A stretch of 64,000 bases of DNA from DATLFA01 sp035525225. Lineage in GTDB: Bacteria > Actinomycetota > Acidimicrobiia > Acidimicrobiales > WLNW01. Under the pieces are notes generated by a model. That model worked only from the letters and a program-made list of their open reading frames with translations. It was not told the DNA's origin and did no database searches. The position numbers and the translations under genes are program-made. Positions 56,284-64,000 of this stretch are shown in pieces. The stretch lies in assembly GCA_035525225.1 (NCBI GenBank), contig DATLFA010000088.1, forward strand, positions 62,001 to 126,000, given 5' to 3'. Position 1 is the stretch's first letter. The number at the start of each line of letters is the position of its first letter.

Positions 56284-57942
56284 GGGCTTGGCCATGCGGC
56301 CCGGCCGGGGGTCGGTCGTCGCCGCCATGGACACGCCATCGCGCCGAATCGGAGTGCCGTTGACGAGCACATGGTGCACGCCCGTCGGGGCGTCGGCGGT
56401 CAGGCGCTCGGAGTTGGCGGGGAAGTCACGCACTCGGCGGACCGGCCCCGGACCGACGGTGTCGAGATCGAACACGAAGACATCGGCAAACGCGCCTTCA
56501 CGAAGATAGCCACGATCAGCGAACCCGAAGAGATCGGCCTGCACGCCACTGAGCTTGCGAATGGCCTTCTCGACGGGCAGCGCCTGACGATCGCGGACCC
56601 AATTGCCCAGGAGATCGGTGGGCATGGGGGCATCACACAGTTGACCCACGTGCGCGCCGGCATCGCTGAGACCGAGCGTGCAGTTGTCCTCGCCCAACAA
56701 CATGCGAATGCCGTCGACGTCGTCGTTGGCAACCACGCAACGCACGCGCAACCCGAGCTCGGGCTCGTCGAGCGCGAGATCGAGCACGGTGTCGAATGGG
56801 GTGGTGCGCCGCTCGTCGGCGACCTGACTGAGTCGCTTGCCGATCAGCTCGGGATGCGCGGTCGTCTCCATGATCTCGTAGGTGTCCCAACGCGGCAACA
56901 TGCCGGTCATGCTGGCCCACGCGTCGCTTGCTTTGTCGCGCCAGGCGCTGTCTGCGTAGGCCTCGCGTCGCTCTTGCAGCGAGGTGCCCATGATCGCGGC
57001 AAACTCGGGGTTCGGGTTGAGGGTGAACGGCTCGGACAACGTCATCGAGAAGCTGAGCGGGCGGCAAGTGACCTGCGGCCAGACCTGAGCGCCGTCGGCC
57101 CACCCGGCGCGATTGACGTCGACGAGCCGCTTGTGGCTGCCGGTCGGTTGGGTCAAGAGCGCGGTGTAGGTCAAAGGTACGCCGACACGCTTTTGCATTG
57201 CGTACATATTGTCGATGGACAGGTTCTGTCCGGGGGTGACCTCGACCACGCCCCGCCCCGATCGTGCGACCGCGCCGAAGAGCGTTTCGTATTCGTTGGG
57301 GTCCGCGAGCCGGCTGGGTACGGGCTTGCCATCGGCACCGCGATGCGTCATCGCAAAGCTCGTGGCGAAGCCGGCCGCGCCGGCATCCATCGCTTCGCTC
57401 ACCATCCGCGACATCACGGCGATCTCGTCGTCGGTCGCGATGCGGTCAGCCGCTTCGTCACCGAGCACGTACAGCCGCAGCGCTGTGTGTCCGATGTAGG
57501 CCGCGTAGTTGAGCACGGTGCCGCGCTGTTCGACCGAAGCGAGGTATTGCGGGAACGTCTCGAACTCCCATGGGATGCCCGCAGCCAACGCCGCGACATC
57601 CATGTCTTCGACTTTTTGCAGCGTCTGCGCGATCAACTCACGGTGCTCTGGTCGCGTCGGCGCGATCGAGAAGCCGCAGTTGCCAGCGACCACAGTGGTG
57701 ACACCGTGGAAACACGACGGGGTGAGCGCGGGGTCCCAAAACACCTGCGCGTCGTAGTGGGTGTGGATGTCGATGAAGCCAGGCGTGACGTGGCAGCCAT
57801 CGGCGTCGATGACGCTGCGCCCGTCGAGCTTGTCGCCGATCGCGGTGATGCGGTCACCGGTGATGGCCACATCGGCGCGCCGTGGTGGTGCCCCAGTACC
57901 GTCGACGACCAATCCGCCCCGAATCACGATGTCTGCGCTCAC
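56269..57942 (-). CDS. N-acyl-D-amino-acid deacylase-type amidohydrolase
   Basis: This 557-residue enzyme from GTG 57942 (AAGGGGGA site) has ADIVIRGGLVVDGTGAPPRR, TPGFIDIHTHYDAQVFWDP (HxH) and GLSDAGAHVGQLCDAPMPTDLLG, plus the return sandwich RGYLREGAFADVFVFDLD. It is complete, unlike 41804-43228. It likely cleaves an N-acyl bond or related cyclic amide. An earlier GTG/ATG up to 57996 exists but lacks a ribosome site. It is not operonic with the upstream AcoX-like gene, 88 bp away. Confidence 0.88.
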   Translation of the reverse strand: MSADIVIRGGLVVDGTGAPPRRADVAITGDRITAIGDKLDGRSVIDADGCHVTPGFIDIHTHYDAQVFWDPALTPSCFHGVTTVVAGNCGFSIAPTRPEHRELIAQTLQKVEDMDVAALAAGIPWEFETFPQYLASVEQRGTVLNYAAYIGHTALRLYVLGDEAADRIATDDEIAVMSRMVSEAMDAGAAGFATSFAMTHRGADGKPVPSRLADPNEYETLFGAVARSGRGVVEVTPGQNLSIDNMYAMQKRVGVPLTYTALLTQPTGSHKRLVDVNRAGWADGAQVWPQVTCRPLSFSMTLSEPFTLNPNPEFAAIMGTSLQERREAYADSAWRDKASDAWASMTGMLPRWDTYEIMETTAHPELIGKRLSQVADERRTTPFDTVLDLALDEPELGLRVRCVVANDDVDGIRMLLGEDNCTLGLSDAGAHVGQLCDAPMPTDLLGNWVRDRQALPVEKAIRKLSGVQADLFGFADRGYLREGAFADVFVFDLDTVGPGPVRRVRDFPANSERLTADAPTGVHHVLVNGTPIRRDGVSMAATTDPRPGRMAKPSRRA

Positions 57943-58029
57943 GAGCGTCCCCCTTGTTGTCCGAGCCATTGTTCCGCGATCTCGGCCCACCCACAACCAC
58001 CACGCGCCGTGCTTGCGGGGTCGCTCCGC

Positions 58030-59085
58030 TCAGTGTTCGAAAAAGCCGCTGTGGGCGGCCATCCGCATGACCTTGCCGACGTCGATCACCCTCGGCCCGT
58101 CACGGCGGATGGTGAGCGTTGCCCGATCACCTTCGAGCAGCCGGCGCTTGCGCTCGCCGTCGAAGGCCAAGATCGCGGGCCCGTCGACCGTCACCGACTC
58201 GTCCAGGCGCACGAGGCGGTGGTGACCGATGCCGACCACTGCGAGGTGACCCGGCGCCGTGGCCACGAGTAGTCGAGTCGGTGCGTCGCCGGGCTCACAC
58301 AGCGCCACGAAGAGGCCATGGTCGTCGGCGTCGCTCACCGGATGCAAAAGGCCGCCGACCGCAGAGAACCCGATCGCGGAGGGATCAGCGCGAGTGAGCA
58401 TGAGCATACGCATCGTCGACGGGTCGAACAGCTCGAGTGATCCGACGAACGGATCGGCGACGGCGGCGGCATCGATCAACGCGATGTCGGGCTCGTCGGA
58501 CACTCCGCTGCGTCGATCCCACCGATTCGTGGCTCGATTCTGCGCGGCCAGGACGACTTCGACGTGAACCAGCTTCGCCGGCGCGCTCACTTCGTCGATT
58601 GCGACAACGCCGCGGGCGACGAGTGCCGCCGCGAGCCCCGCGACGGTCGGTTCACACCAGACGGGGAACGCGTTGTTGGTACCGGTCGACAGCGGGATCA
58701 GCGGCGCGCCGGACCATCCCTTGCAGACCGCGCGGTTCGTCCCGTCACCACCGAGGACGACGACCACGGCGCATCCGGCGGCGCGCATTGCGCGTGCGGC
58801 TTCGGTGCTGTCACCCTCGCTGTTGTCGATCGCAGCGACGGCATAGTCGACGTGAACACCCGCCATGGTCTCGGTCGCCCGGCGCACGATGTGGTGAGGT
58901 TCGCGGTTGGTGATGAACCGCGTCACCCCGTTCGCCACGGCACCGCGCGCGATGCGGCGCACGATCGAGGTCTTGTCGTCGAGGGTCGACGAGCCGGCGC
59001 TGGCGACGACCCGGCGGACGTCGTTTCCCGAGCGCGGGTTGACGATGAGCCCGATCGCGACGAGTTCGTGTGCGCTATTCGACAA
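58030..59085 (-). CDS. ATP-NAD/AcoX-type kinase family protein
   Basis: This 351-residue protein has AIGLIVNPRSGNDVRR at the start and CAVVVVLGGDGTNRAVCKGW then PLIPLSTGTNNAFP. These are the GGDGT and NN motifs of NAD kinase/diacylglycerol-kinase-fold proteins, most like the acetoin-catabolism AcoX group. The C-terminal half is beta-rich (VDGPAILAFDGERKRRLLEG). The substrate is unknown. Its ATG 59085 overlaps the end of the mycothiol-enzyme gene by 11 bp, so the two form a minus-strand operon. Confidence 0.8.
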   Translation of the reverse strand: MSNSAHELVAIGLIVNPRSGNDVRRVVASAGSSTLDDKTSIVRRIARGAVANGVTRFITNREPHHIVRRATETMAGVHVDYAVAAIDNSEGDSTEAARAMRAAGCAVVVVLGGDGTNRAVCKGWSGAPLIPLSTGTNNAFPVWCEPTVAGLAAALVARGVVAIDEVSAPAKLVHVEVVLAAQNRATNRWDRRSGVSDEPDIALIDAAAVADPFVGSLELFDPSTMRMLMLTRADPSAIGFSAVGGLLHPVSDADDHGLFVALCEPGDAPTRLLVATAPGHLAVVGIGHHRLVRLDESVTVDGPAILAFDGERKRRLLEGDRATLTIRRDGPRVIDVGKVMRMAAHSGFFEH

Positions 59086-59764
59086 GATCGGCGACGGGAT
59101 AGGGGAAATGGGCGAGATAACCCAACCAAGGGCCGACGTCGGCTCCGGATCCGTCAGCGTTCTGCCAGGGCAAGGCGCGCATCTGGTTTTCGCTGCGCCG
59201 TCCGCCGAATATCCGCAAGAGATCGAACGGCTCGGCTTCGAGCATCAGCCCCACCGGTCCCTCGCCGACCGTCCACGAACGCCCGCGACTGGTCAAGGCA
59301 ACCGCGCCGGGTGCCCCCTTGACGAGAAGGTCCTTGCGCAGCAGATCGGACAGCGCGAACAGGCACCGATGAACCGCATCGGATTCTCGGTCGCCCACCT
59401 CACCGAGGGCGTGGAAGATGTCGTGCTCGTGCGCGCAGACGTCGAGCACGAGTTGGCCGCTCGCGGACCGCTCGATGAACGCTTCGACACCCGCGCCGAG
59501 CCATTCGTCGACGAGGCGACCGAGAGGGCGATCCCTGCGATCCGAGACGTGGCCGTCGATCCACGCCTGCGTGTCCGAGCCGGGCATGCGACCCGCACCG
59601 AGATCCGCGGCGATGCCGGTGACGTGGGCAACGGCGTCGTGAATCGACCACGCCGGGCAGGCCGGCACCGTACGCGAGGCATCGGCCTCGTCGAGCTTCG
59701 CCAACCGATCGACGATGCGAGCCCGGGTGGCCCGGTAGTCCGAAACGAGATCCAGCTCTGTCAT
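59075..59764 (-). CDS. Maleylpyruvate isomerase-family, mycothiol-dependent enzyme
   Basis: This 229-residue DinB-fold protein has RTVPACPAWSIHDAVAHVTGIAADL (the first metal His after the CPAW motif), LVLDVCAHEHDIFHALG (HEHD metal ligands) and a C-terminal segment PFDLLRIFGGRRSENQMRALPW. This is the mycothiol maleylpyruvate isomerase/TIGR03083 pattern. Such proteins use mycothiol as thiol cofactor, fitting the mshC gene at 49620. ATG 59764 is chosen; GTG 59776 is possible. Transcription is divergent from ppx. Confidence 0.83.
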   Translation of the reverse strand: MTELDLVSDYRATRARIVDRLAKLDEADASRTVPACPAWSIHDAVAHVTGIAADLGAGRMPGSDTQAWIDGHVSDRRDRPLGRLVDEWLGAGVEAFIERSASGQLVLDVCAHEHDIFHALGEVGDRESDAVHRCLFALSDLLRKDLLVKGAPGAVALTSRGRSWTVGEGPVGLMLEAEPFDLLRIFGGRRSENQMRALPWQNADGSGADVGPWLGYLAHFPYPVADLVE

Positions 59765-59796
59765 GGCCGGTGACACTAGGTCGCCGGCGGCCCTGA

Positions 59797-59802
59797 CATG
59801 AT
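59797..59802 (+). promoter_or_regulatory. Candidate leaderless -10 box of ppx
   Basis: CATGAT ends 6 bases before GTG 59809; no ribosome site is visible. Confidence 0.35.
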
Positions 59803-59808
59803 TGCAGC

Positions 59809-61398
59809 GTGAACGAGGCGAGACTCGAGCGGGCGACGAGCATGGTGCGCGCCGCCATCGACATCGGCACCAACTCGATCCACCTCGTCGTGGCCCGCAT
59901 CGACGACAGTGGGCGCTTCGACATCATCACCCGCGAAAAGGAGACGGTGCGCCTCGGCCGCGGCTCGGGCGAGATGACCGAGCTCGAACCGGATGCGATC
60001 GAGCGCGGCATCGCAACACTACGGCGCTTTCGTCAAGTCGCCGACGGAGAGAACGCGCGCATCACCGCTGTCGCAACCAGCGCGGTGCGCGAAGCGACGA
60101 ACAAGGACGACTTCATCCGCCGCGCGCGAGACGAAGCCGGTATCGATGTGCAGGTGATCAGCGGTGCCGAAGAAGCGCGCTTGATCCACCTCGGCGTGTT
60201 GCAGGCGGTGCCCGTCTACGACCGGCAGCATCTCGTGGTCGATATCGGTGGCGGCAGCACCGAGTTCATCCTCGCCAAGGCCGGGCAGACCAAAGTCGGC
60301 CGCAGCCTCAAGCTCGGCGCCATCCGTCTCACCGATCGCTTCTTCGCCGACGGAACCGTGCGAGCGAGCCACGTACGTGAATGCCGTGACTACGTGCGCG
60401 CGTATCTGGCACCGATCGCACGCGAGATCAACGAGCTCGGTTTCGACGTGGCCGTCGGCAGCTCTGGCACCATCAACGCAATTGCCGCGATGGCGAACAC
60501 ACGGCGCAAACGAGAGTCGAGCCGGTCGACCAACAAGGTGGCTTTCACGCGTGACGACCTGGCGACCGTCGTCGACACACTCGTCGGTGTGCGCACGACC
60601 GAACTCGACCGCGTGCCCGGCCTCGACCCCCGCCGAAGCGACATCATCGTTGCGGGCGCGCTGTTGCTCGAACAGATCTTCGAACAACTCGGCATCGAAG
60701 AGATGGTCCCTTCCGAGTACGCACTTCGTGAAGGGGTGCTCCTCGACCTCGCCCACGGCGACGACCCTCGCGCATTTCACCATCTCTCGAATATTCGCAG
60801 CGAGGGCGTCCAGCGCGTCGTCGACCTCTTCGAACGCGACCGCGCCCACGTCGAACACTCCACCGACCTCGCGCTTCGGCTGTTCGACGAGACGCACCTA
60901 CTCCACGGGCTGGATACCGAAGATCGCGACCACCTCGAAGCCGCGGGCCTCATGCACAACGTCGGGCTGTTCATCTCGCATTCGGCTCATCACAAGCACT
61001 CCTATTACGTCATTCGCAACAACGATCATCTCGTGGGGTTCACCGACAACGAGATCGAGCTCATCGCATTGATCGCCCGCTATCACCGCAAGGGCGCCCC
61101 GAGCACCAAGCACAGTGAGTTCGCTGCGCTCGATGCGACCGACCAGTACTGCGTTCGTGTGCTCGCCGGCCTGCTTCGTGTCGGCATCGCACTCGACCGT
61201 TCGCACGCCCGTCACGTCCACGATGTGCAATGTGAGATCACCCCCACCAACATCACCGTGCAGCCCATGATCCGCGCCGAGGTCGATGCCTCGCTGGAGG
61301 TGTATACGGCAAACCAGCGCGTCGATCTCCTCTCCGACGCGCTCGGGCGAACGATCGTGATCGCGAACCCGGTCATCACCGGCCCGAGACGTGCGTGA
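59809..61398 (+). CDS. ppx: Exopolyphosphatase/guanosine pentaphosphatase (Ppx/GppA)
   Basis: This 529-residue protein has AAIDIGTNSIHLVVARIDD (phosphate 1), VATSAVREATNKDDFI, VISGAEEARLIHLGVL, LVVDIGGGSTEFILAKAG (phosphate 2) and GSSGTINAIAAMA, the ASKHA fold of Ppx/GppA. A C-terminal HD-type domain (AGLMHNVGLFISHSAHHKHSYYVI) extends it to the long form. It hydrolyses polyphosphate or pppGpp. Its stop overlaps the GTG of the MFS transporter (GTGA 61395-61398). Confidence 0.92.
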   Translation: MNEARLERATSMVRAAIDIGTNSIHLVVARIDDSGRFDIITREKETVRLGRGSGEMTELEPDAIERGIATLRRFRQVADGENARITAVATSAVREATNKDDFIRRARDEAGIDVQVISGAEEARLIHLGVLQAVPVYDRQHLVVDIGGGSTEFILAKAGQTKVGRSLKLGAIRLTDRFFADGTVRASHVRECRDYVRAYLAPIAREINELGFDVAVGSSGTINAIAAMANTRRKRESSRSTNKVAFTRDDLATVVDTLVGVRTTELDRVPGLDPRRSDIIVAGALLLEQIFEQLGIEEMVPSEYALREGVLLDLAHGDDPRAFHHLSNIRSEGVQRVVDLFERDRAHVEHSTDLALRLFDETHLLHGLDTEDRDHLEAAGLMHNVGLFISHSAHHKHSYYVIRNNDHLVGFTDNEIELIALIARYHRKGAPSTKHSEFAALDATDQYCVRVLAGLLRVGIALDRSHARHVHDVQCEITPTNITVQPMIRAEVDASLEVYTANQRVDLLSDALGRTIVIANPVITGPRRA

Positions 61399-62789
61399 CC
61401 ACGGACGGCACAGCGCGCACATTCCGACGATCCGACCTCGCCACCGGTGCCCGCTCGCAGCGCTGGGTGCTGTTCGTCACGATGGTCGGCGTTGCCGCCA
61501 GCGCATTTCCGACGACGCTGCTCTCCGCGTCGTTGCCCGACATCGCGGCGGACCTCCACACCTCGACCAGCGTGATCTCGTGGGTTCAGGCCGCTCCGTC
61601 GATCGCGTTCGCGGTCGGTATGCCCTTCTTCGGCAAGCTCGGCGACCTCTACGGTCACCGACGAACGTTCGTACTCGGCTTCACTGCGATGACGATCGGC
61701 GCGTTGGTGACGGCCGTCGCGTGGAACGCCGGTTCTTTGATCGGCATTCGTACCGTGGCCCAGCTCGCAGGCGCGGCGACGAGCACAGCTGCCTTCGGAT
61801 TGATCGCGTCGGTGTTCGAACGCGACGACCGCGCTCGTGCGATCGGTCTCTACACCGCGGTGCTCGCCATGTCGCCCGTCATCGCGGTGGTGGCCGGGGG
61901 GCCGATCATCGAGCGCATCGGATGGCGTTGGCTGTTCATATTCCAGGCCGTACCCGCCACGGTCGCGATCATCGTCGGCTACATCATCTTGCCGGACACG
62001 CCCCGCAAGACCGGAACTCGTTTCGACGTGCTCGGTGCGGTGACGCTCACCGGCGGCATCACGACCACGTTGCTCGCCGTAAACCGCGGCAATCCCTGGG
62101 GCTGGACCCATCCCGTCGTCGTCGGTGGGTTCGTCATCGGTCCGTTGCTGCTGGCGCTGTTCGTTCGCATCGAGAACCGCACCGACTCGCCGCTCGTGCC
62201 CATGGGCTTGTTGCGCCGGCGCGAGTTCAGCCTGCCCGTCGTCACCAACGGGTTGGTGCAGTTGAGTTACATGGGTGGCTTCACCATCGCGCCGTTCATG
62301 TTGTCCCGACTGTTCGGGTACAAGACCTACAAGACGGCGCTGATCATCGCGATACGGCCGGTTGCGTTCTCGATCGCGGCGTGGATCGCAGGCCGTCAGG
62401 GGCGGCGCTTCGACGTGCGCGTGTTCCAGATCAGTGGCAACGCGGTCGTCGCGCTCTCGAGCGTCATCACCGCGTTCGGAGCCTGGCACCGATCGCTGCC
62501 ACTGCTCATGATCGGGCTGGTGCTGGCGGGTGCGGGGGTGGGCTATGGGCGACCGTCGAATGCGGTCTCGGTCACGAATTCCGTGCACGAGTCCGACGTC
62601 GGCATCGCGACCGGGGTGCTCAACATGGTCTCGACCATCGGCTCCGCGGTCGGCGTGACGGTGATGCTCGCGATCGTGGGCGACCAGTTCGACGGCGCGC
62701 CGTTCGCTCACGCGTCGCTGGTCGCCGCCGCAGTAGGTGTGCTGTCCGTGCTCACCGGCGCGATCGTGTCGTCAAGACCGGCCCGCTGA
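61395..62789 (+). CDS. Major facilitator superfamily transporter (DHA2-like, probable 14 TM)
   Basis: This 464-residue protein has more than ten hydrophobic helices. Near the N-terminus are LLSASLPDIAADLHTSTSVISWVQAAPSIAFAV and GKLGDLYGHRRTFVLGF (MFS motif A between TM2 and TM3). SPVIAVVAGGPIIERIGWRWLFIFQAVP matches the DHA2 motif C/TM5-6 region. These drug:proton antiporters export hydrophobic compounds. It is translationally coupled to ppx. It converges with and overlaps the alpha/beta hydrolase gene by 18 bp. Confidence 0.88.
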   Translation: MTTDGTARTFRRSDLATGARSQRWVLFVTMVGVAASAFPTTLLSASLPDIAADLHTSTSVISWVQAAPSIAFAVGMPFFGKLGDLYGHRRTFVLGFTAMTIGALVTAVAWNAGSLIGIRTVAQLAGAATSTAAFGLIASVFERDDRARAIGLYTAVLAMSPVIAVVAGGPIIERIGWRWLFIFQAVPATVAIIVGYIILPDTPRKTGTRFDVLGAVTLTGGITTTLLAVNRGNPWGWTHPVVVGGFVIGPLLLALFVRIENRTDSPLVPMGLLRRREFSLPVVTNGLVQLSYMGGFTIAPFMLSRLFGYKTYKTALIIAIRPVAFSIAAWIAGRQGRRFDVRVFQISGNAVVALSSVITAFGAWHRSLPLLMIGLVLAGAGVGYGRPSNAVSVTNSVHESDVGIATGVLNMVSTIGSAVGVTVMLAIVGDQFDGAPFAHASLVAAAVGVLSVLTGAIVSSRPAR

Positions 62790-63689
62790 CGAGGCCCGCA
62801 CCATCGCCGCCGCGATTTCCCGTGCACCCCGTGGATCGAACATGACGGTGTAGTGGTTGAGATCCGCGACAGTCGTGACCGTGTGTGGCGCGTGTGCCAA
62901 TTCTTCGATGATGGCGAGTGGCACGAGGGGGGTGGGCTCGTCGAGCAGTCCCCGCTCGACCCGCACGATCTCGATGGGACAGCGCACCCGCTCGACCGCT
63001 CGACCGGCCGCGGGGTCGACGAGCAATTCGAGACCGTCGGCCTGCACCGCGTCGGCGGAGACGCGCGAGCGAAACGCGGGTGCCGTCACTTCGAGGTCCG
63101 TCACTTCAAGGTCATAGTCGAGATAGGCGACGACATCGTCGTTCCAGGCACCGGGCCGGGCGAGCGCCGGGTGCACCCGCCAGAAGTCGTGGTAGTCGTC
63201 GCGGCTGGCGAAGGTCATCGACAAGCGACTGACTGCGGGCCCGACCACCGCCTCGACGACCTGCTCAGGTTGCAGGCCGGCGGGCATCGCCAGCGGGAAC
63301 CCTCCGTCGATCAGGACCAGAGACTGCACGCGGGTCGGGTGCGTCACCGCGAACAGCGAGGCGACGTAGGCCCCCATCGAATGCCCGGCCGCGACGACCG
63401 CATCGAGGCAGAGCGCGTCGGTCACGCGCAACAGGTCTGCACAATGGGCACGCATCCCGAAAGGCTGCGGCAATGCCGCGCTTCCGCCCCGGCCGCGCAG
63501 GTCGACTGCGATGAGCGAAATGTCGTCTGGCAGCGCGCGGGCGACGGCGTTCCATGACACCAACGACGCGGTGATGCCATGGGCCGCGACAACCGTTGCT
63601 CGAGCACGTGAAGGCGCGGGGCCGGACAAGCCGACGGCCAGAGTGCCACCCTCGACGTCGATCGATTGCAATTCGAACATATCGCTCAC
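62772..63689 (-). CDS. Alpha/beta hydrolase
   Basis: This 305-residue protein has VVAAHGITASLVSWNAVARAL (oxyanion HG), LIAVDLRGRGGSAAL, VVAAGHSMGAYVASLFA (nucleophile Ser in GHSMG), and DLNHYTVMFDP near the end (catalytic His). It likely hydrolyses an ester, lactone or C-C bond product. GTG 63689 has AGGAT four bases upstream; ATG 63680 is an alternative. The substrate is unknown. Confidence 0.86.
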   Translation of the reverse strand: MSDMFELQSIDVEGGTLAVGLSGPAPSRARATVVAAHGITASLVSWNAVARALPDDISLIAVDLRGRGGSAALPQPFGMRAHCADLLRVTDALCLDAVVAAGHSMGAYVASLFAVTHPTRVQSLVLIDGGFPLAMPAGLQPEQVVEAVVGPAVSRLSMTFASRDDYHDFWRVHPALARPGAWNDDVVAYLDYDLEVTDLEVTAPAFRSRVSADAVQADGLELLVDPAAGRAVERVRCPIEIVRVERGLLDEPTPLVPLAIIEELAHAPHTVTTVADLNHYTVMFDPRGAREIAAAMVRASSAGRS

Positions 63690-63796
63690 AAGATCCTGTA
63701 CCTCCCACTCGACGTGTCCAAGGTAACCCTCGAAGCGCTGTCGATCCGCGGACGATGAGATACGTTGGCGGGGACTACAACGCGCGAGGGCGTGCC

Positions 63797-64000
63797 ATGC
63801 CCAAGAAGTCCCCGACCCCGAAGGCCGTCACCAAGAAGGCCGCGACGGCGAAGGCCAAACCAAAATCCACCGCAGCAAAGACCGCGACCGGCAAGCGGGC
63901 TCCTGCCGCCGCGAAGTCGGCGGCAAAGCCCGGCGGCAAGCCCGCAGCGCGACGCTCGACCGTGCGCGTCAGCGCCGCCGGCAAGGCCACCGCGACCAAC
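63797..64000 (+). CDS. Histone H1-like Lys/Ala/Pro-rich protein, 3' end outside window
   Basis: ATG 63797 (GAGGG upstream) opens a frame of at least 68 codons with no stop before the window ends. It reads MPKKSPTPKAVTKKAATAKA and goes on as alternating K, A, T, P and R. Such sequences bind DNA non-specifically in bacterial H1-like proteins. The full length and any N- or C-terminal partner domain cannot be seen. The composition resembles the tail of the 11353 protein. Confidence 0.7.
   Translation, partial: MPKKSPTPKAVTKKAATAKAKPKSTAAKTATGKRAPAAAKSAAKPGGKPAARRSTVRVSAAGKATATN

Noticed and set aside
1..64000. CRISPR array or rRNA operon
   Set aside because: No regularly spaced repeats of 24-40 bp and no rRNA sequence were seen on either strand.

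Overview
The window is high-GC DNA with gene content typical of an actinobacterium. It has mshC beside cysS and a maleylpyruvate-isomerase-type mycothiol enzyme, egtB and egtD for ergothioneine, many acyl-CoA and amidohydrolase genes, GTG starts and several apparently leaderless promoters. The mix of D-aminoacylase-type and family-2 amidohydrolases, DUF1214 proteins, PPOX/F420-type flavoproteins and SDRs is reminiscent of Acidimicrobiia, but that rank is an inference and no rRNA is present to test it. About 66 gene-sized features are supported, including one tRNA.

Layout. 1-16.3 kb is catabolic: a GMC oxidoreductase (cut by the window edge), amidohydrolases of two families, a molybdenum hydroxylase large subunit, SDR, an isocitrate-lyase-like enzyme, two crotonases, a DUF1214 protein and two PPOX-family proteins. 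16.3-18.9 kb holds a divergent pair: a PLP ornithine/diaminopimelate-type decarboxylase and a nitrilase-family amidase. 18.9-22.2 kb is a tightly overlapped heptose operon (glycosyltransferase, gmhB, gmhA, hddA). Divergent from it is egtB-egtD. 24.7-31.2 kb has SDR, amidohydrolase, a winged-helix regulator, aldo/keto reductase, a UPF0104 membrane protein and two visibly broken genes.

31.2-37.0 kb is a genomic island at tRNA-Arg(CCT). The tRNA 3' half (43 bp) is repeated exactly at 36559-36601, and each copy is followed by a decayed tyrosine integrase on the minus strand. Between the repeats lie an IS3 orfA remnant, a large STAND/NB-ARC-type ATPase regulator, a small protein and a PIN toxin with its antitoxin. 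A second, collapsed island copy with an antitoxin remnant follows.

37.0-46.8 kb has small membrane and lipoproteins, a hemolysin-III protein, DUF2071, a second DUF1214 protein, a 5'-truncated amidohydrolase, a secreted helical protein, an acyl-CoA dehydrogenase and an aldo/keto reductase. 46.8-64 kb is more housekeeping: ftsH, a DUF4230 protein, mshC-cysS, acyl-CoA dehydrogenase, DUF983/DUF3499, HAD phosphatase, HExxH protein, another D-aminoacylase-type amidohydrolase, an AcoX-like kinase, ppx, an MFS exporter, an alpha/beta hydrolase, and the start of a histone-H1-like lysine-rich protein.

Notable structure beyond ordinary genes includes a 48-bp palindromic repeat found twice about 35 kb apart and in opposite orientation. 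There are three near-perfect operator-like palindromes and a pair of perfect hairpins in front of a regulator. A NIPSNAP-like protein carries an H1-like Lys/Ala/Thr tail. At least six genes are truncated, frameshifted or internally deleted. All functional calls come from reading motifs in the sequence; no database search was run.
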